NCBI GenBank assembly: GCA_028277405.1
Contig: JANQGH010000042.1
Location: 143,996-207,995 of the forward strand
DNA: 64,000 bases
Source: Alphaproteobacteria bacterium
GTDB taxonomy: Bacteria; Pseudomonadota; Alphaproteobacteria; DSM-16000; Inquilinaceae
Direction: 5' to 3'
Shown: one piece after another, positions 1 through 8,862 of the stretch
How the letters are laid out: each line of letters opens with the position of its first letter
How positions within the stretch are numbered: the first letter of the stretch is position 1
Notes under the pieces: generated by a model
What the model saw: only the letters and a program-made list of their open reading frames with translations
Database searches by the model: none
Told to the model about the DNA's origin: nothing
Position numbers and translations under genes: made by a program

Positions 1-621
1 TTCTATTGGGCCTGGTGGATATCCTGGTCGCCGTTCGTCGGCATGTTCATCGCCCGGATTTCGAAGGGCCGCACGGTGCGCCAATTCGTCGTCGCCGTTC
101 TGCTGGTGCCGACCGTGGTGACTCTGATCTGGATGAGCGTCTTTGGCGGCGCGGCGCTGGATCAGGTACAGAACAATATCGGCGAGTTGGCCAACGGCAT
201 CAGCGAGGTCTCCTTGGCCATGTTCCAGATGCTGGACAATCTGCCGATCGCGCAGATCACCTCGTTCGTGGCCATCGTGCTGGTGCTGGTCTTCTTCATC
301 ACCTCGTCGGATTCCGGTTCGTTGGTGATCGACAGCATCACGGCCGGCGGCAAGGTCGACGCACCCGTGGCGCAGCGGATCTTCTGGGTGACGATCGAAG
401 GCGTGATCGCCGGCGTGCTGCTGTTCGGCGGCGGCGCGGACGCCTTGGGCGCCCTGCAGGCCGCCTCGATCACCGTTGGCCTGCCCTTCACGGTCGTTCT
501 GCTGGTGATGTGCTGGAGCCTCTATCTGGGGCTGTCGCACGAGCGGCGATACGTTCAGGCGCGCCGCAGAAGCGGCAGCGGGGCCAGCAGCGGCGATGCC
601 CCGGAAGCGCCATCAACCTGA
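1..621 (+). CDS. BCCT-family betaine/choline-type transporter, C-terminal part
   Basis: The reading frame is open from the first base, so the 5' part of the gene lies outside the window; 206 C-terminal residues remain. They include the motif WWISWSPFVGMFIARISKG, typical of the helix 8-9 region of BCCT carriers, and TSSDSGSLVIDSIT further on. Hydrophobic segments follow, then a short charged tail. BCCT proteins are inner-membrane carriers that import betaine, choline, carnitine or related quaternary ammonium compounds, usually driven by sodium or protons. Its position beside the GlxA regulators and sarcosine oxidase suggests it feeds the betaine/sarcosine pathway. The exact substrate cannot be read from this fragment. 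Confidence 0.9.
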   Translation, partial: FYWAWWISWSPFVGMFIARISKGRTVRQFVVAVLLVPTVVTLIWMSVFGGAALDQVQNNIGELANGISEVSLAMFQMLDNLPIAQITSFVAIVLVLVFFITSSDSGSLVIDSITAGGKVDAPVAQRIFWVTIEGVIAGVLLFGGGADALGALQAASITVGLPFTVVLLVMCWSLYLGLSHERRYVQARRRSGSGASSGDAPEAPST

Positions 622-689
622 TCACGGAGAGCGGCGGCCAAACGGTCGCCGCTCCTTATGGGCCGCATCGCTCAGTGCAGTTCGGTCCG

Positions 690-1724
690 TCAATGCGTGT
701 ATGGCGCTTCGGCGCGATGGACCGCCAATGGCGGTTCGATCGGATCAGGCCAATCGGCAAGCAGCCTGGCTCGGTCGTCGCTGGGCGATCGGCCGTAGAA
801 CTTGCGGTAAGACTTGGCGAAATGCGAGGCGGAGGTGAAGCCGCAGGCCACGGCCACCTGCACCACCGGCATGGGCGTTTGGGTCAATAGCTGTCGGGCG
901 CGTTTTAGGCGCAGTTCGGCGTAATAGCGCGCCGGCGACTTGCCCAGCTTGCCGCGAAACAGGCGCTCAAGCTGACGGGCCGACACGCCGACGCCGTCGG
1001 CCAGATCTTCGATGGAGACCGGGTGTTCCAGCAAGGCCTCCATGGTCGCGACGGCGGCCAGCACCTTGGGGTCGCTGATGCCGGTGCGGTGCTGGAACGA
1101 CATGCGCTGGGCGTCGTAAGGGTGGCGCACGAAAGTGTGCAGCATCTGTTCGGCGACCGTTTGGGCCAGTTCACGGCCATAGTCGGCGGCGATCAAGTTG
1201 ATCATCATGTCGAGCGGTGCCGTACCGCCCGAACAGGTGCACCGTCGGCGGTCGATTTCGAACAGTGTCGCCGTGATGTCCAGTTCGGGGAATTCCTCGG
1301 CGAAGCTCTCGACGTTCTCCCAATGGATCGTGCAGCGGTGCCCGTCCAACAGACCCGCCCGGGCCAGCAGCAAGGGGCCCGTACAAACGCCGCCGACTGT
1401 GACGCCACGGCTGGCCATGCGCCGCAGCCATGCGTCAAGGTTCGGATTACGATAGGTTTCGGCGCGAACACCGGCGCAGACAAGGATCGCCGCGGCGCCC
1501 GGGCAGTCATCCAGCCCGGCATCCGGGGATACGGTCACGCCGTTGCTGGCGCTGATCGGCTCGCCGTCGGGGCTGAACACGCGCCAGTGAAACAACCCCT
1601 CCGCGGCCAGCCGATTGGCGGCGCGCAACGGTTCGATCGAGGCGGTGAAGGCCATCATCGAAAAGTCAGGCACCAGCACGAAGACGATCTCTTGCGGTCG
1701 GGCCCGCGGGTCGACATTGAACAT
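690..1724 (-). CDS. GlxA-family transcriptional regulator (PfpI-like + AraC HTH)
   Basis: A 344-residue protein with a DJ-1/PfpI-like sensor domain at about residues 12-185 and a C-terminal AraC-type double helix-turn-helix at about 230-320 (SIEDLADGVGVSARQLERLF, then CGFTSASHFAKSYRKFYG). The nucleophile-elbow cysteine sits in GGVCTGPLLLA, C114. This architecture is shared by regulators of betaine and carnitine catabolism such as GbdR and CdhR. It is the second gene of a two-gene minus-strand unit, nine bases after the other GlxA-type gene and divergent from the sarcosine oxidase operon. It is therefore probably an activator of local methylamine catabolism; the ligand is not known. Confidence 0.92.
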   Translation of the reverse strand: MFNVDPRARPQEIVFVLVPDFSMMAFTASIEPLRAANRLAAEGLFHWRVFSPDGEPISASNGVTVSPDAGLDDCPGAAAILVCAGVRAETYRNPNLDAWLRRMASRGVTVGGVCTGPLLLARAGLLDGHRCTIHWENVESFAEEFPELDITATLFEIDRRRCTCSGGTAPLDMMINLIAADYGRELAQTVAEQMLHTFVRHPYDAQRMSFQHRTGISDPKVLAAVATMEALLEHPVSIEDLADGVGVSARQLERLFRGKLGKSPARYYAELRLKRARQLLTQTPMPVVQVAVACGFTSASHFAKSYRKFYGRSPSDDRARLLADWPDPIEPPLAVHRAEAPYTH

Positions 1725-1733
1725 CGCCGCCCC

Positions 1734-2795
1734 CTACCCCGCCGCGCCTCGGGCCAGCGCCATCTGGCGCACGGCCTGCGGCGTCGCCCCGAACATCGCT
1801 TTCAGCTGGCGGGCGAAGTGCGAGCCGTCGGCGAAGCCGCATTCATAGGCGATGTCGGTGACCGGCCGGTCGGTATGGGTCAGCAGCCAGTGACCCTGAT
1901 GAAGCCTCAAGCTGCGCTGGCATTGGGACGGCGCCACGCCAAGCTCAACCCGAAACAGCCGCTCAAGCTGTCGACGGGACAGGCCGACCGCCGCCGCCAG
2001 CTTGTCGACGGGCCAAGGCTGGGCGACGGACTGCTCCATCAGGCTGAGTGCCCGGCGCAGGCGTGGGTCGCTGACCTTGGTGCCGAAGACGGCATGGGGC
2101 TGGGGCGCGTCGGCCGGCCGCGCCTGGTCGGCGATCAGTATCTGGATTGCCTTTTGTGCCGAGGCGCGCCCGAGATGGCGTTCGACCAGCCAGGCAGCCA
2201 GATCGATGGCCCCGGTACCGCCGGCACAGGTGATCCTGTCACCATCGATGACATAGAGCTGGTCGGCGACGGGCGAAACGTCGGGGAATGTCCGTACCAG
2301 GTCCCAATAGTGGTACCAGGATACACAACAGCGGCGCCCGGCCATCAGACCCAAACGCATCAGCGTGAAGACGCCCGTGCAAACCCCGATCAACGGCACG
2401 CGGCGGGCAGCAGCACGTTGCAAAAACGCATCCTGTTCCGCGTCGACCGGCAAGCCCTCGTGAATCAGGCCGCCAAAAACCGCGACATAGTCGAAATCGG
2501 AGGGATCGACGAACGGGCCGTCCGGCCGAACTTCCGTGCCGCAACTGGCGGCAACCGGTGCGCCGCCGGGCGTCATCACCGTCCAGCGACAGCCGGCCTG
2601 GCGGCTGCGGTCGCCCTCGTCCGCTGCCAGGCGCAGCTCATCGATGAAGCCGGCAAAGGGCAGCAGAGTGAACTGCGGCAGGATCACCAGGCCGACCGAG
2701 AGCGGACGGCGCGCGCCTTCGCTCAGCGCAGGGATGCGCGTGGCGTAATCCTCGCCTTCGGTCGATGTGCCAACCGGCTGCCTGCCCTCGGTCAT
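1734..2795 (-). CDS. GlxA-family transcriptional regulator (second copy)
   Basis: A 353-residue regulator with the same layout as its downstream neighbour: a PfpI-like domain beginning LSVGLVILPQFTLLPFAGF, an elbow cysteine in IGVCTGVFTLMRLG, and an AraC-type DNA-binding domain near the C terminus (ECGFADGSHFARQLKAMFG). The open frame extends upstream to 2927, but the extra 44 residues are arginine-rich and unlike the family, so I place the start at the ATG at 2795 (MTEGRQPVG). The two copies are clearly divergent, so they probably sense different ligands or act at different promoters. The 167-bp gap to soxB probably holds both divergent promoters. Confidence 0.9.
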   Translation of the reverse strand: MTEGRQPVGTSTEGEDYATRIPALSEGARRPLSVGLVILPQFTLLPFAGFIDELRLAADEGDRSRQAGCRWTVMTPGGAPVAASCGTEVRPDGPFVDPSDFDYVAVFGGLIHEGLPVDAEQDAFLQRAAARRVPLIGVCTGVFTLMRLGLMAGRRCCVSWYHYWDLVRTFPDVSPVADQLYVIDGDRITCAGGTGAIDLAAWLVERHLGRASAQKAIQILIADQARPADAPQPHAVFGTKVSDPRLRRALSLMEQSVAQPWPVDKLAAAVGLSRRQLERLFRVELGVAPSQCQRSLRLHQGHWLLTHTDRPVTDIAYECGFADGSHFARQLKAMFGATPQAVRQMALARGAAG

Positions 2796-2920
2796 GCGCG
2801 CATTCTCCAAGGCCCACGAATGCCTGTCGCGGCGGCAACGACGATAGCACCGGACGCGACGCCGTGTCGCAAATATTCTTGTGGTAAGGGCGCGGCGTTC
2901 TAGCCTCAATGCGGATCGAG

Positions 2921-2935
2921 CGGCCAAACTGGCCG
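2921..2935. promoter_or_regulatory. Candidate operator in the glxA-soxB intergenic gap
   Basis: A 6-bp inverted repeat with a 3-base spacer (CGGCCA-AAC-TGGCCG) lies 28 bases upstream of the soxB start codon in the divergent gap. Two AraC-type regulators are encoded next door, so it could be a regulator site. AraC-type proteins often bind direct rather than inverted repeats, and such a short palindrome can occur by chance in GC-rich DNA. Confidence 0.25.
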
Positions 2936-2962
2936 TTCTGACACCAAGGCTGACGAACGCCC

Positions 2963-4213
2963 GTGAAACGCTTTTCCTTCTGGTCCGTCGCCCGCAACGC
3001 GTTGAGCAGCCACGCGCACTGGCCGCGCCAGTGGCGCAGCCCAGAGCCTAAGCCGGCCTACGACGTCATCATCGTCGGCGGCGGCGGGCACGGCCTGGCG
3101 ACGGCGTACTACCTGGCCAAAGAGCACGGCATCACGAATGTCGCCGTCTTGGAGAAGGGCTGGCTGGGCGGCGGCAATACGGCGCGCAACACCACGATCG
3201 TGCGATCGAACTATCTTTGGGACGAAAGCGCGGCCCTCTACGAGCACTCCCTGAAGCTTTGGGAAGGCCTGTCGCGGGACCTGAACTACAACGTCATGTT
3301 CAGCCAGCGCGGTGTGATGAACCTGTGCCACACGCTGGGCGACGTAAGGGCCAGCCGGCGACGGTCGGAGGCCAACCGGCTGAACGGCGTCGACAGCGAA
3401 TGGCTGGAGCCGGCGGACATCAAGAGGATCTGCCCGATTCTGAACCTGTCGCCCAGCCTGCGCTATCCGGTGATGGGCGCAACCTTTCAGCCACGCGGCG
3501 GCGTCGCCAGACATGACGCGGTCGCCTGGGGCTTCGCCCGGGCGGCGGACGCGTGCGGTGTCGACATCATCCAGAATTGTGCGGTCATCGGCCTGCGCCG
3601 CGAGGGCGGCCGGATCGTCGGCGTCGATACCACGCGGGGGGCCATTGACGCCAAGAAAGTCGGCGTCGTCGCGGCCGGCCACAGCTCCGTGCTGGCCGAG
3701 ATGGCCGGCATCCGCCTGCCGATCCAAAGCCATCCGCTGCAGGCGCTGGTGTCGGAGCCGATCAAGCCCGTGTTGCACACGGTGATCATGTCCAGCGCCA
3801 TCCATGTCTATCTCAGCCAGTCCGACAAGGGCGAACTGGTGATCGGCGCCGGCGCGGACGGCTACAACTCCTACGCCCAGCGCGGCAGTTTTCATGTGAT
3901 CGAGGAGCAGATGGCTGCTTTATGCGAGCTGTTCCCGACCCTTGGCCGCTTGCGCATGCTGCGCAGTTGGGGCGGCATCGTGGATATCTGCCCGGATGCC
4001 TCGCCAATCATCGGCAAGATGCCGGTCGACGGGCTGTATCTGAACGGCGGCTGGGGCACCGGCGGCTTCAAGGCCACGCCCGGCTCCGGCTGGGTTTTTG
4101 CTTGGACCATCGCCAAGGATGCGCCCCACCCGATCAACGCGCCGTTCACGCTCGACCGGTTCACTACCGGTGCGCTGATCGCCGAGCACGGCGCGGCGGC
4201 CGTGGCGCATTGA
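2963..4213 (+). CDS. soxB: Sarcosine oxidase, beta subunit
   Basis: A 416-residue FAD-dependent amine oxidase subunit. The dinucleotide-binding motif [19 protein letters not shown] is near residue 35, followed by [16 protein letters not shown], typical of SoxB. The C-terminal [16 protein letters not shown] matches the family's second FAD-contact segment. In the heterotetramer this subunit carries the flavins and oxidises sarcosine to glycine, transferring the methyl carbon to tetrahydrofolate as 5,10-methylene-THF. The start codon is GTG at 2963. It is the first gene of soxB-soxD-soxA-soxG, the canonical order, with very short or overlapping junctions. Confidence 0.95.
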   Translation: MKRFSFWSVARNALSSHAHWPRQWRSPEPKPAYDVIIVGGGGHGLATAYYLAKEHGITNVAVLEKGWLGGGNTARNTTIVRSNYLWDESAALYEHSLKLWEGLSRDLNYNVMFSQRGVMNLCHTLGDVRASRRRSEANRLNGVDSEWLEPADIKRICPILNLSPSLRYPVMGATFQPRGGVARHDAVAWGFARAADACGVDIIQNCAVIGLRREGGRIVGVDTTRGAIDAKKVGVVAAGHSSVLAEMAGIRLPIQSHPLQALVSEPIKPVLHTVIMSSAIHVYLSQSDKGELVIGAGADGYNSYAQRGSFHVIEEQMAALCELFPTLGRLRMLRSWGGIVDICPDASPIIGKMPVDGLYLNGGWGTGGFKATPGSGWVFAWTIAKDAPHPINAPFTLDRFTTGALIAEHGAAAVAH

Positions 4214-4223
4214 GGGGCGGACG

Positions 4224-4514
4224 ATGCTGCTGATCAACTGCCCCTGGTGCGGCGCGCGCGACGAGATCGAGTTCCATTGCGGCGGCGAGGCCCATATTGT
4301 GCGGCCCGAACAGCCGGACCAGCTCGATGACGCAGCCTGGGCCGACTATCTGTTCATGCGCGGCAATCCGAAGGGCCGCTATGCGGAGCGGTGGGTGCAC
4401 AGCGCCGGCTGCCGCCGCTGGTTCAACGTCATCCGCGACACCACCAGCCACCGCATCCTGGCGGTCTACAAGCCGGGCGAGCCACCGCCGGACTTGGCGG
4501 AGCCGTCGTCATGA
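4224..4514 (+). CDS. soxD: Sarcosine oxidase, delta subunit
   Basis: A 96-residue protein beginning MLLINCPWCGARDEIEFHCG, the cysteine/histidine N-terminal motif of SoxD that binds a zinc ion in structures of the complex. The rest (WADYLFMRGNPKGRYAERW, then GCRRWFNVIRDTTSH) also matches the family and its usual length of about 90-100 residues. It lies 10 bases after soxB, and its TGA stop overlaps the ATG of soxA, so translation is probably coupled. Confidence 0.95.
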   Translation: MLLINCPWCGARDEIEFHCGGEAHIVRPEQPDQLDDAAWADYLFMRGNPKGRYAERWVHSAGCRRWFNVIRDTTSHRILAVYKPGEPPPDLAEPSS

Positions 4515-7489
4515 GCCAGCCCAAGCGCTTGGCCGAGGGCGGCCTGATCGACCGTTCGCGTCCGCTGTCGTTTCGCTTCAACGGCAAGCCCTACAAGGGG
4601 TATGCGGGCGATACCCTGGCCTCGGCACTGATCGCCAACGGCGTTCATCTGGTCGGGCGCAGCTTCAAATACCATCGCCCGCGCGGCATCACGGCGGCAG
4701 GGGTGGAGGATCCTAACGGCCTGGTACAGGTCGGACGGGGCGCGACCACGGTGCCGAACCTGATGGCGACGCAAGTGCCGCTGTCCGAAGGGCTGCGTGC
4801 CACCAGCGTGAACGTGTTCCCCTCGGCCCGCTTCGATGTCGGTGCGGTCCTCGGCTGGGGCTCGAAGCTGTTGCCGGCCGGCTTCTACTACAAGACCTTC
4901 TTCGGTTCGCCCTGGCTGTGGCGGCGGGTTTACGAGCCGCTGATCCGACGTGCCGCCGGCTGGGGCAAGGCGCCGAATGCGGCCGATCCGGATCGCTATG
5001 ACCATCGCCATCACCATTGCGACGTGCTGGTGGTCGGTGCCGGACCAGCCGGCTTGGCCGCCGCGCGCGCCGCGGCACGATCCGGCGCGCGGGTCGTGCT
5101 GGCCGACAGCGACGGACGGTTCGGCGGCAGCTTGCTCAGCAGCGAAGTCGAGATCGAGGGGCGGTCGGGATCGGACTGGAGCGATCAAGTTGTCGACCTG
5201 TTGGGCCAGCAAGACGAGGTCCGCCTGCTGCCGCGCACCACCGTGTTCGGTTATTACGACGGCAACTATCTGTGCGCGCTTGAAAGGCTCGCGGATGGTC
5301 CGGTTCGCGAACGGCTGTGGCACATCCGGGCGCGCGAGGTCGTGCTGGCAACCGGTGCCCATGAACGGCCACTTGTGTTCGCCGGCAATGACCGGCCGGG
5401 CATCATGCTGGCCGGCGCGGTGACGACCTATCTCAGGCGTTGGGCGGCCAAGCCGGGCGCGCGCATGGTGCTGTTCACCAACAATGACCGGGCCTACGAA
5501 AGCGCCGTTGTCGCGAACGAGGCCGGCATCGAGGTTGCGGCCGTTGTCGATTCGCGCGCTTCGGTCGATCCGGCACTGGGCAAGCTGTTGTCGAGCCGGA
5601 ACATCCGCCACCTGACCGGGCATGTGGTGACGCGCGCCGAAGGCACCAAACGCGTCACCGCAGCGCAGATCGGCCGGCTGTCCGGGGATAGGATCGAAGG
5701 CAAAGCGGAAAAAATCGACTGCGACCTGCTGGCGGTCTCGGGCGGACTGAGCCCGGCTGTGCATCTGTTCAGCCAGGCCCAGGGCAAGCTGGCCTATGAC
5801 GAGACCCTCGCCTGCCTGCGCCCGGCCCAGGGCCCCGGCGGGGTGCACAGCGCCGGCGCCTGCAACGGCACGTTCGACCTGGCGGGTGTCCTGGCCGAGG
5901 GTGCGCGCGCCGGGGCGTCGGCGGCGCAGGCGACCGGTTTCGAGGCCTCCGTGGAAGTGCTGACCGTTGGCTCGCCGTGGCAGCATGGGGCGATCGAGCC
6001 GCTCTGGTCCGTCCCGACGGCTTCGAAGAAGGGCAAGCGCTTCGTCGATCTGCAAAACGACACGTCGGTCGCCGATATCGAGCTTGCCGTGCGCGAGGGG
6101 TTTGATTCCGCCGAGCACCTGAAGCGCTACACCCTGACCGGCTTCGGTACCGATCAGGGCCGCACCTCCAACGTCAACGCGCTGGGCATCCTGGCCGGCG
6201 CCGTCGGAAGGCCGATCGGCGAGGTTGGCACGACCACCTTTCGGCCGCCCTATACGCCGGTCACCTTCGGTGCCATGGGTGGGCGCGATCGGGGTGATCA
6301 ATTCGATCCCGCGCGCCTGACGCCGATGCAGGATTGGCACGTCGCTCAGGGCGCGGTGTTCGAGGATGTCGGCCAGTGGAAGCGGCCACGCTATTTCCCC
6401 AAATCCGGCGATGACATGAAGACGGCCGTCGCGCGGGAGTGCAAGGCGACGCGGGAGAGCGTCGGCATCTTCGACGCCTCGACCCTGGGCAAGATCGATA
6501 TCCAAGGGCCGGACGCGGCGGAGTTCCTGAACCGGGTCTACACCAATGGCTGGAAGATCCTGCCGGTCGGCAAGGCGCGTTACGGCATCATGTGCGGCGA
6601 GGACGGCATGGTGTTCGACGACGGCACCACCGCGCGCCTGTCCGACCAGCGCTATTTCATGACCACCACGACCGGCGGTGCCGCCGGCGTGCTGGACCAT
6701 CTAGAGGAGTTTCTGCAGACCGAATGGCCGGACCTGCGCGTGCGCCTGACCTCGGTGACGGAGCAATGGGCCAATGTCAGCCTGGCGGGGCCGCGCAGCC
6801 GCGACGTACTGGCCGCGCTGGCGCCGGACCTGGACCTGTCGCCCGAGGGCTTCGGCTTTCTGCAGTGGCGTGACGCCCAGGTCGCCGGCCTGGATGCGCG
6901 CATCTTTCGCGTCAGCTTCACCGGCGAGCTGCAATACGAGATCAACGTGCCCTGGCATTTCGGCCAGGCCCTATGGGACGCGGCGATGGCGGCGGGCGAG
7001 CCGTTCGGCATCACGCCTTACGGCACGGAGACCATGCACGTGCTGCGTGCCGAAAAAGGCTTCATCATCGTCGGTCAGGAAACCGACGGCACCACGACGC
7101 CGGACGATCTGGGGCTCGGCCGTATGGTCTCGGCCAAGAAGGATTTCATCGGCAAACGCTCGCTCAGCCGGGCGGATTGTCTGCGGCCCGACCGCAAGCA
7201 GCTTGTCGGACTGCTGCCCGAGAACCCCGCCCAGGAACTCCCGGAGGGTAGCCAACTGGTCGAGGTCGACCATTCCAAGCGGCCGCCGCCGATCCCGATG
7301 ATCGGCTTCGTCACCTCCAGCTATTGGAGTGCGGCACTGGAAACGAACTTTAGCCTGGCCCTGGTCGAACGCGGCCGGTCGCGCCATGGCGACGTGATCG
7401 AGGTTGCCCTGAAGGACGGCCCGACGCTGGCCCGCATCGTCGACCCGGTCTTCTACGACAGTGAAGGGGCGCGGCGTGATGGCGACTGA
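4511..7489 (+). CDS. soxA: Sarcosine oxidase, alpha subunit
   Basis: A 992-residue subunit. Domains in order are an N-terminal ferredoxin-like region (RFNGKPYKGYAGDTLASAL), a NAD-binding Rossmann domain (VLVVGAGPAGLAAARAAA, about residue 175) and a C-terminal GcvT-like tetrahydrofolate domain from about residue 610 (GIFDASTLGKIDIQGPDAAE). The alpha subunit binds NAD and the folate acceptor. The ATG at 4511 overlaps the soxD stop (ATGA) and gives the expected MSQPKRLAEGG start. The frame is open further upstream, but only as a shadow of soxD. Confidence 0.95.
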   Translation: MSQPKRLAEGGLIDRSRPLSFRFNGKPYKGYAGDTLASALIANGVHLVGRSFKYHRPRGITAAGVEDPNGLVQVGRGATTVPNLMATQVPLSEGLRATSVNVFPSARFDVGAVLGWGSKLLPAGFYYKTFFGSPWLWRRVYEPLIRRAAGWGKAPNAADPDRYDHRHHHCDVLVVGAGPAGLAAARAAARSGARVVLADSDGRFGGSLLSSEVEIEGRSGSDWSDQVVDLLGQQDEVRLLPRTTVFGYYDGNYLCALERLADGPVRERLWHIRAREVVLATGAHERPLVFAGNDRPGIMLAGAVTTYLRRWAAKPGARMVLFTNNDRAYESAVVANEAGIEVAAVVDSRASVDPALGKLLSSRNIRHLTGHVVTRAEGTKRVTAAQIGRLSGDRIEGKAEKIDCDLLAVSGGLSPAVHLFSQAQGKLAYDETLACLRPAQGPGGVHSAGACNGTFDLAGVLAEGARAGASAAQATGFEASVEVLTVGSPWQHGAIEPLWSVPTASKKGKRFVDLQNDTSVADIELAVREGFDSAEHLKRYTLTGFGTDQGRTSNVNALGILAGAVGRPIGEVGTTTFRPPYTPVTFGAMGGRDRGDQFDPARLTPMQDWHVAQGAVFEDVGQWKRPRYFPKSGDDMKTAVARECKATRESVGIFDASTLGKIDIQGPDAAEFLNRVYTNGWKILPVGKARYGIMCGEDGMVFDDGTTARLSDQRYFMTTTTGGAAGVLDHLEEFLQTEWPDLRVRLTSVTEQWANVSLAGPRSRDVLAALAPDLDLSPEGFGFLQWRDAQVAGLDARIFRVSFTGELQYEINVPWHFGQALWDAAMAAGEPFGITPYGTETMHVLRAEKGFIIVGQETDGTTTPDDLGLGRMVSAKKDFIGKRSLSRADCLRPDRKQLVGLLPENPAQELPEGSQLVEVDHSKRPPPIPMIGFVTSSYWSAALETNFSLALVERGRSRHGDVIEVALKDGPTLARIVDPVFYDSEGARRDGD

Positions 7490-8108
7490 CGCGACGGCGA
7501 CGGAACCGTTGGCCGTTCGGCCCCTGGACGGCCATCGCGACCGTCTGGCCGCCGCCGGCGGGCCGGACATCCGGCTGGAGACCATCGAGCCGAAAGCGAT
7601 CTTGAACCTGCGCGGCCGTGCCGACGATCCCGGCTTTGTCGACGCGATGCGCGCCACGCTTGGCCTCGACCTTCCGACCGAGCCTAACCGGTGCCGGTCG
7701 ACCACGGCTGAGGGCGATGACGCGGCCCAAATCATCTACTGGCTTGGCCCCGACGAATGGCTGGTGATGGCGTCGGCGGGCACGGCGGCGACCCTCGAGG
7801 CCGCCTTGCGTGCCGCCCGTCCCGATGATCCGTGGCTGTCGGTCGTCGACGTTTCCCACAACTTCACGGGACTGCGCCTGGGCGGCACAAGCGCCCGCGA
7901 GGTGCTCGCCAGCGGCTGCCCGCTCGACCTGCACCCGCGCGTGTTCGACGTCGATCATTGCGCCCAAACGGTGCTCGCTAAATCCCGCATTCTGTTGCGC
8001 CAGGTCTCGGTCGAACCGGCGTTCGAGATCTGGGTGCGCAACTCGTTCGCGCGCTATCTGGCGGACTGGCTTCTGGACGCGATGGAGTTACGCGATACGG
8101 CAATCTAG
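7479..8108 (+). CDS. soxG: Sarcosine oxidase, gamma subunit
   Basis: A 209-residue protein with the GcvT-like fold of SoxG: YWLGPDEWLVMA in the middle and VVDVSHNFTGLRLGGTSARE, then ILLRQVSVEPAFEIWVRNSFARYL near the C terminus. I chose the ATG at 7479, which overlaps soxA by 11 bases; a GTG at 7461 would add only six residues. SoxG is needed for assembly of the tetramer. It closes the sox operon. Confidence 0.93.
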   Translation: MATDATATEPLAVRPLDGHRDRLAAAGGPDIRLETIEPKAILNLRGRADDPGFVDAMRATLGLDLPTEPNRCRSTTAEGDDAAQIIYWLGPDEWLVMASAGTAATLEAALRAARPDDPWLSVVDVSHNFTGLRLGGTSAREVLASGCPLDLHPRVFDVDHCAQTVLAKSRILLRQVSVEPAFEIWVRNSFARYLADWLLDAMELRDTAI

Positions 8109-8162
8109 CACCGGTACGGCGCCTCCATACAGTTCAACGGCCCGTACGTGGTAAGAAGGGAT

Positions 8163-8735
8163 ATGCGCATCACTGGCGCACAGGAGGTGGCGGCGGCCGC
8201 CCTTTCCAGTCCCCTGCTCCGCCCGGTTCTGGATCGCTGGGAGAGTGTTGGGCTGCCGAATTGCTGGCTTGTCGCCGGCGCGGTCGCGCAGACGGTTTGG
8301 AACGTCAAGCTCGGCAATCCCCTGGATTACGGCATACGCGACGTCGATCTCGTCTATTTCGATCAAGATGCGCTCGACCGCGAAAGCGAGCAGCGGGAAG
8401 AGACCCGCATCCGATCGCAGTTCCGCGATGTCTCGGCTTCGTTCGACGTCAAGAACGAAGCCCGCGTCCATCTCTGGTACGAGGAACGGTTCGGCTACCC
8501 GATCAAGCCCTATCGTTCGGTCGAAGACGCCATCGCCACCTTCCCCACAACCGCCACCGCGATCGGCATCAGACCAAACCAGGGACGCATCGAGATGATC
8601 GCGCCGTTTGGTCTGAGCGATTTGCTGGAATTGCGGGTCCGCGCCAACAAGCGACAGATCAGGCGCGAGGTCTACGAGGCGAAAATCGGCCGCTGGAGAG
8701 GGATTTGGCCGCAGTTGGAGATTATCGATTGGTAG
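8163..8735 (+). CDS. Nucleotidyltransferase-family protein (COG3575-like)
   Basis: A 190-residue protein. The segment CWLVAGAVAQTVWN followed by YGIRDVDLVYFD has the G-then-DxD arrangement of the minimal polymerase-beta-like nucleotidyltransferase fold, and the rest resembles the COG3575/DUF925 group of uncharacterised nucleotidyltransferases (VHLWYEERFGYPI and SVEDAIATFPTTATAIGIR). The likely start is ATG 8163. It follows soxG by about 55 bases and may be read from the same promoter, but nothing ties it to sarcosine metabolism. Substrate unknown. Confidence 0.75.
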   Translation: MRITGAQEVAAAALSSPLLRPVLDRWESVGLPNCWLVAGAVAQTVWNVKLGNPLDYGIRDVDLVYFDQDALDRESEQREETRIRSQFRDVSASFDVKNEARVHLWYEERFGYPIKPYRSVEDAIATFPTTATAIGIRPNQGRIEMIAPFGLSDLLELRVRANKRQIRREVYEAKIGRWRGIWPQLEIIDW

Positions 8736-8862
8736 ACGCTCACGCCAGCGCTGGGGGCCAGGCGCAACGGCGGAGAAACCACTTTGTCGAGCGAGGGTTG
8801 CGCGCTATTCTGCAAGTGTGCAGGCCAGAGCCAGTACCCGCTGATCTTCCCTGGGTTCCCGC

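Noticed and set aside
1023..2903. Long plus-strand frame of 626 codons
   Set aside because: It lies antisense to the two GlxA-type regulator genes; its translation is low in recognisable motifs and it is an effect of GC-rich codon use.
2796..2962. Glycine or SAM riboswitch before soxB
   Set aside because: I looked for paired aptamer elements in the gap and saw none beyond the short palindrome.
4466..6700. Long minus-strand frame of 744 codons
   Set aside because: It is opposite soxA, whose domains are clear in the plus frame; the antisense translation has no family features.
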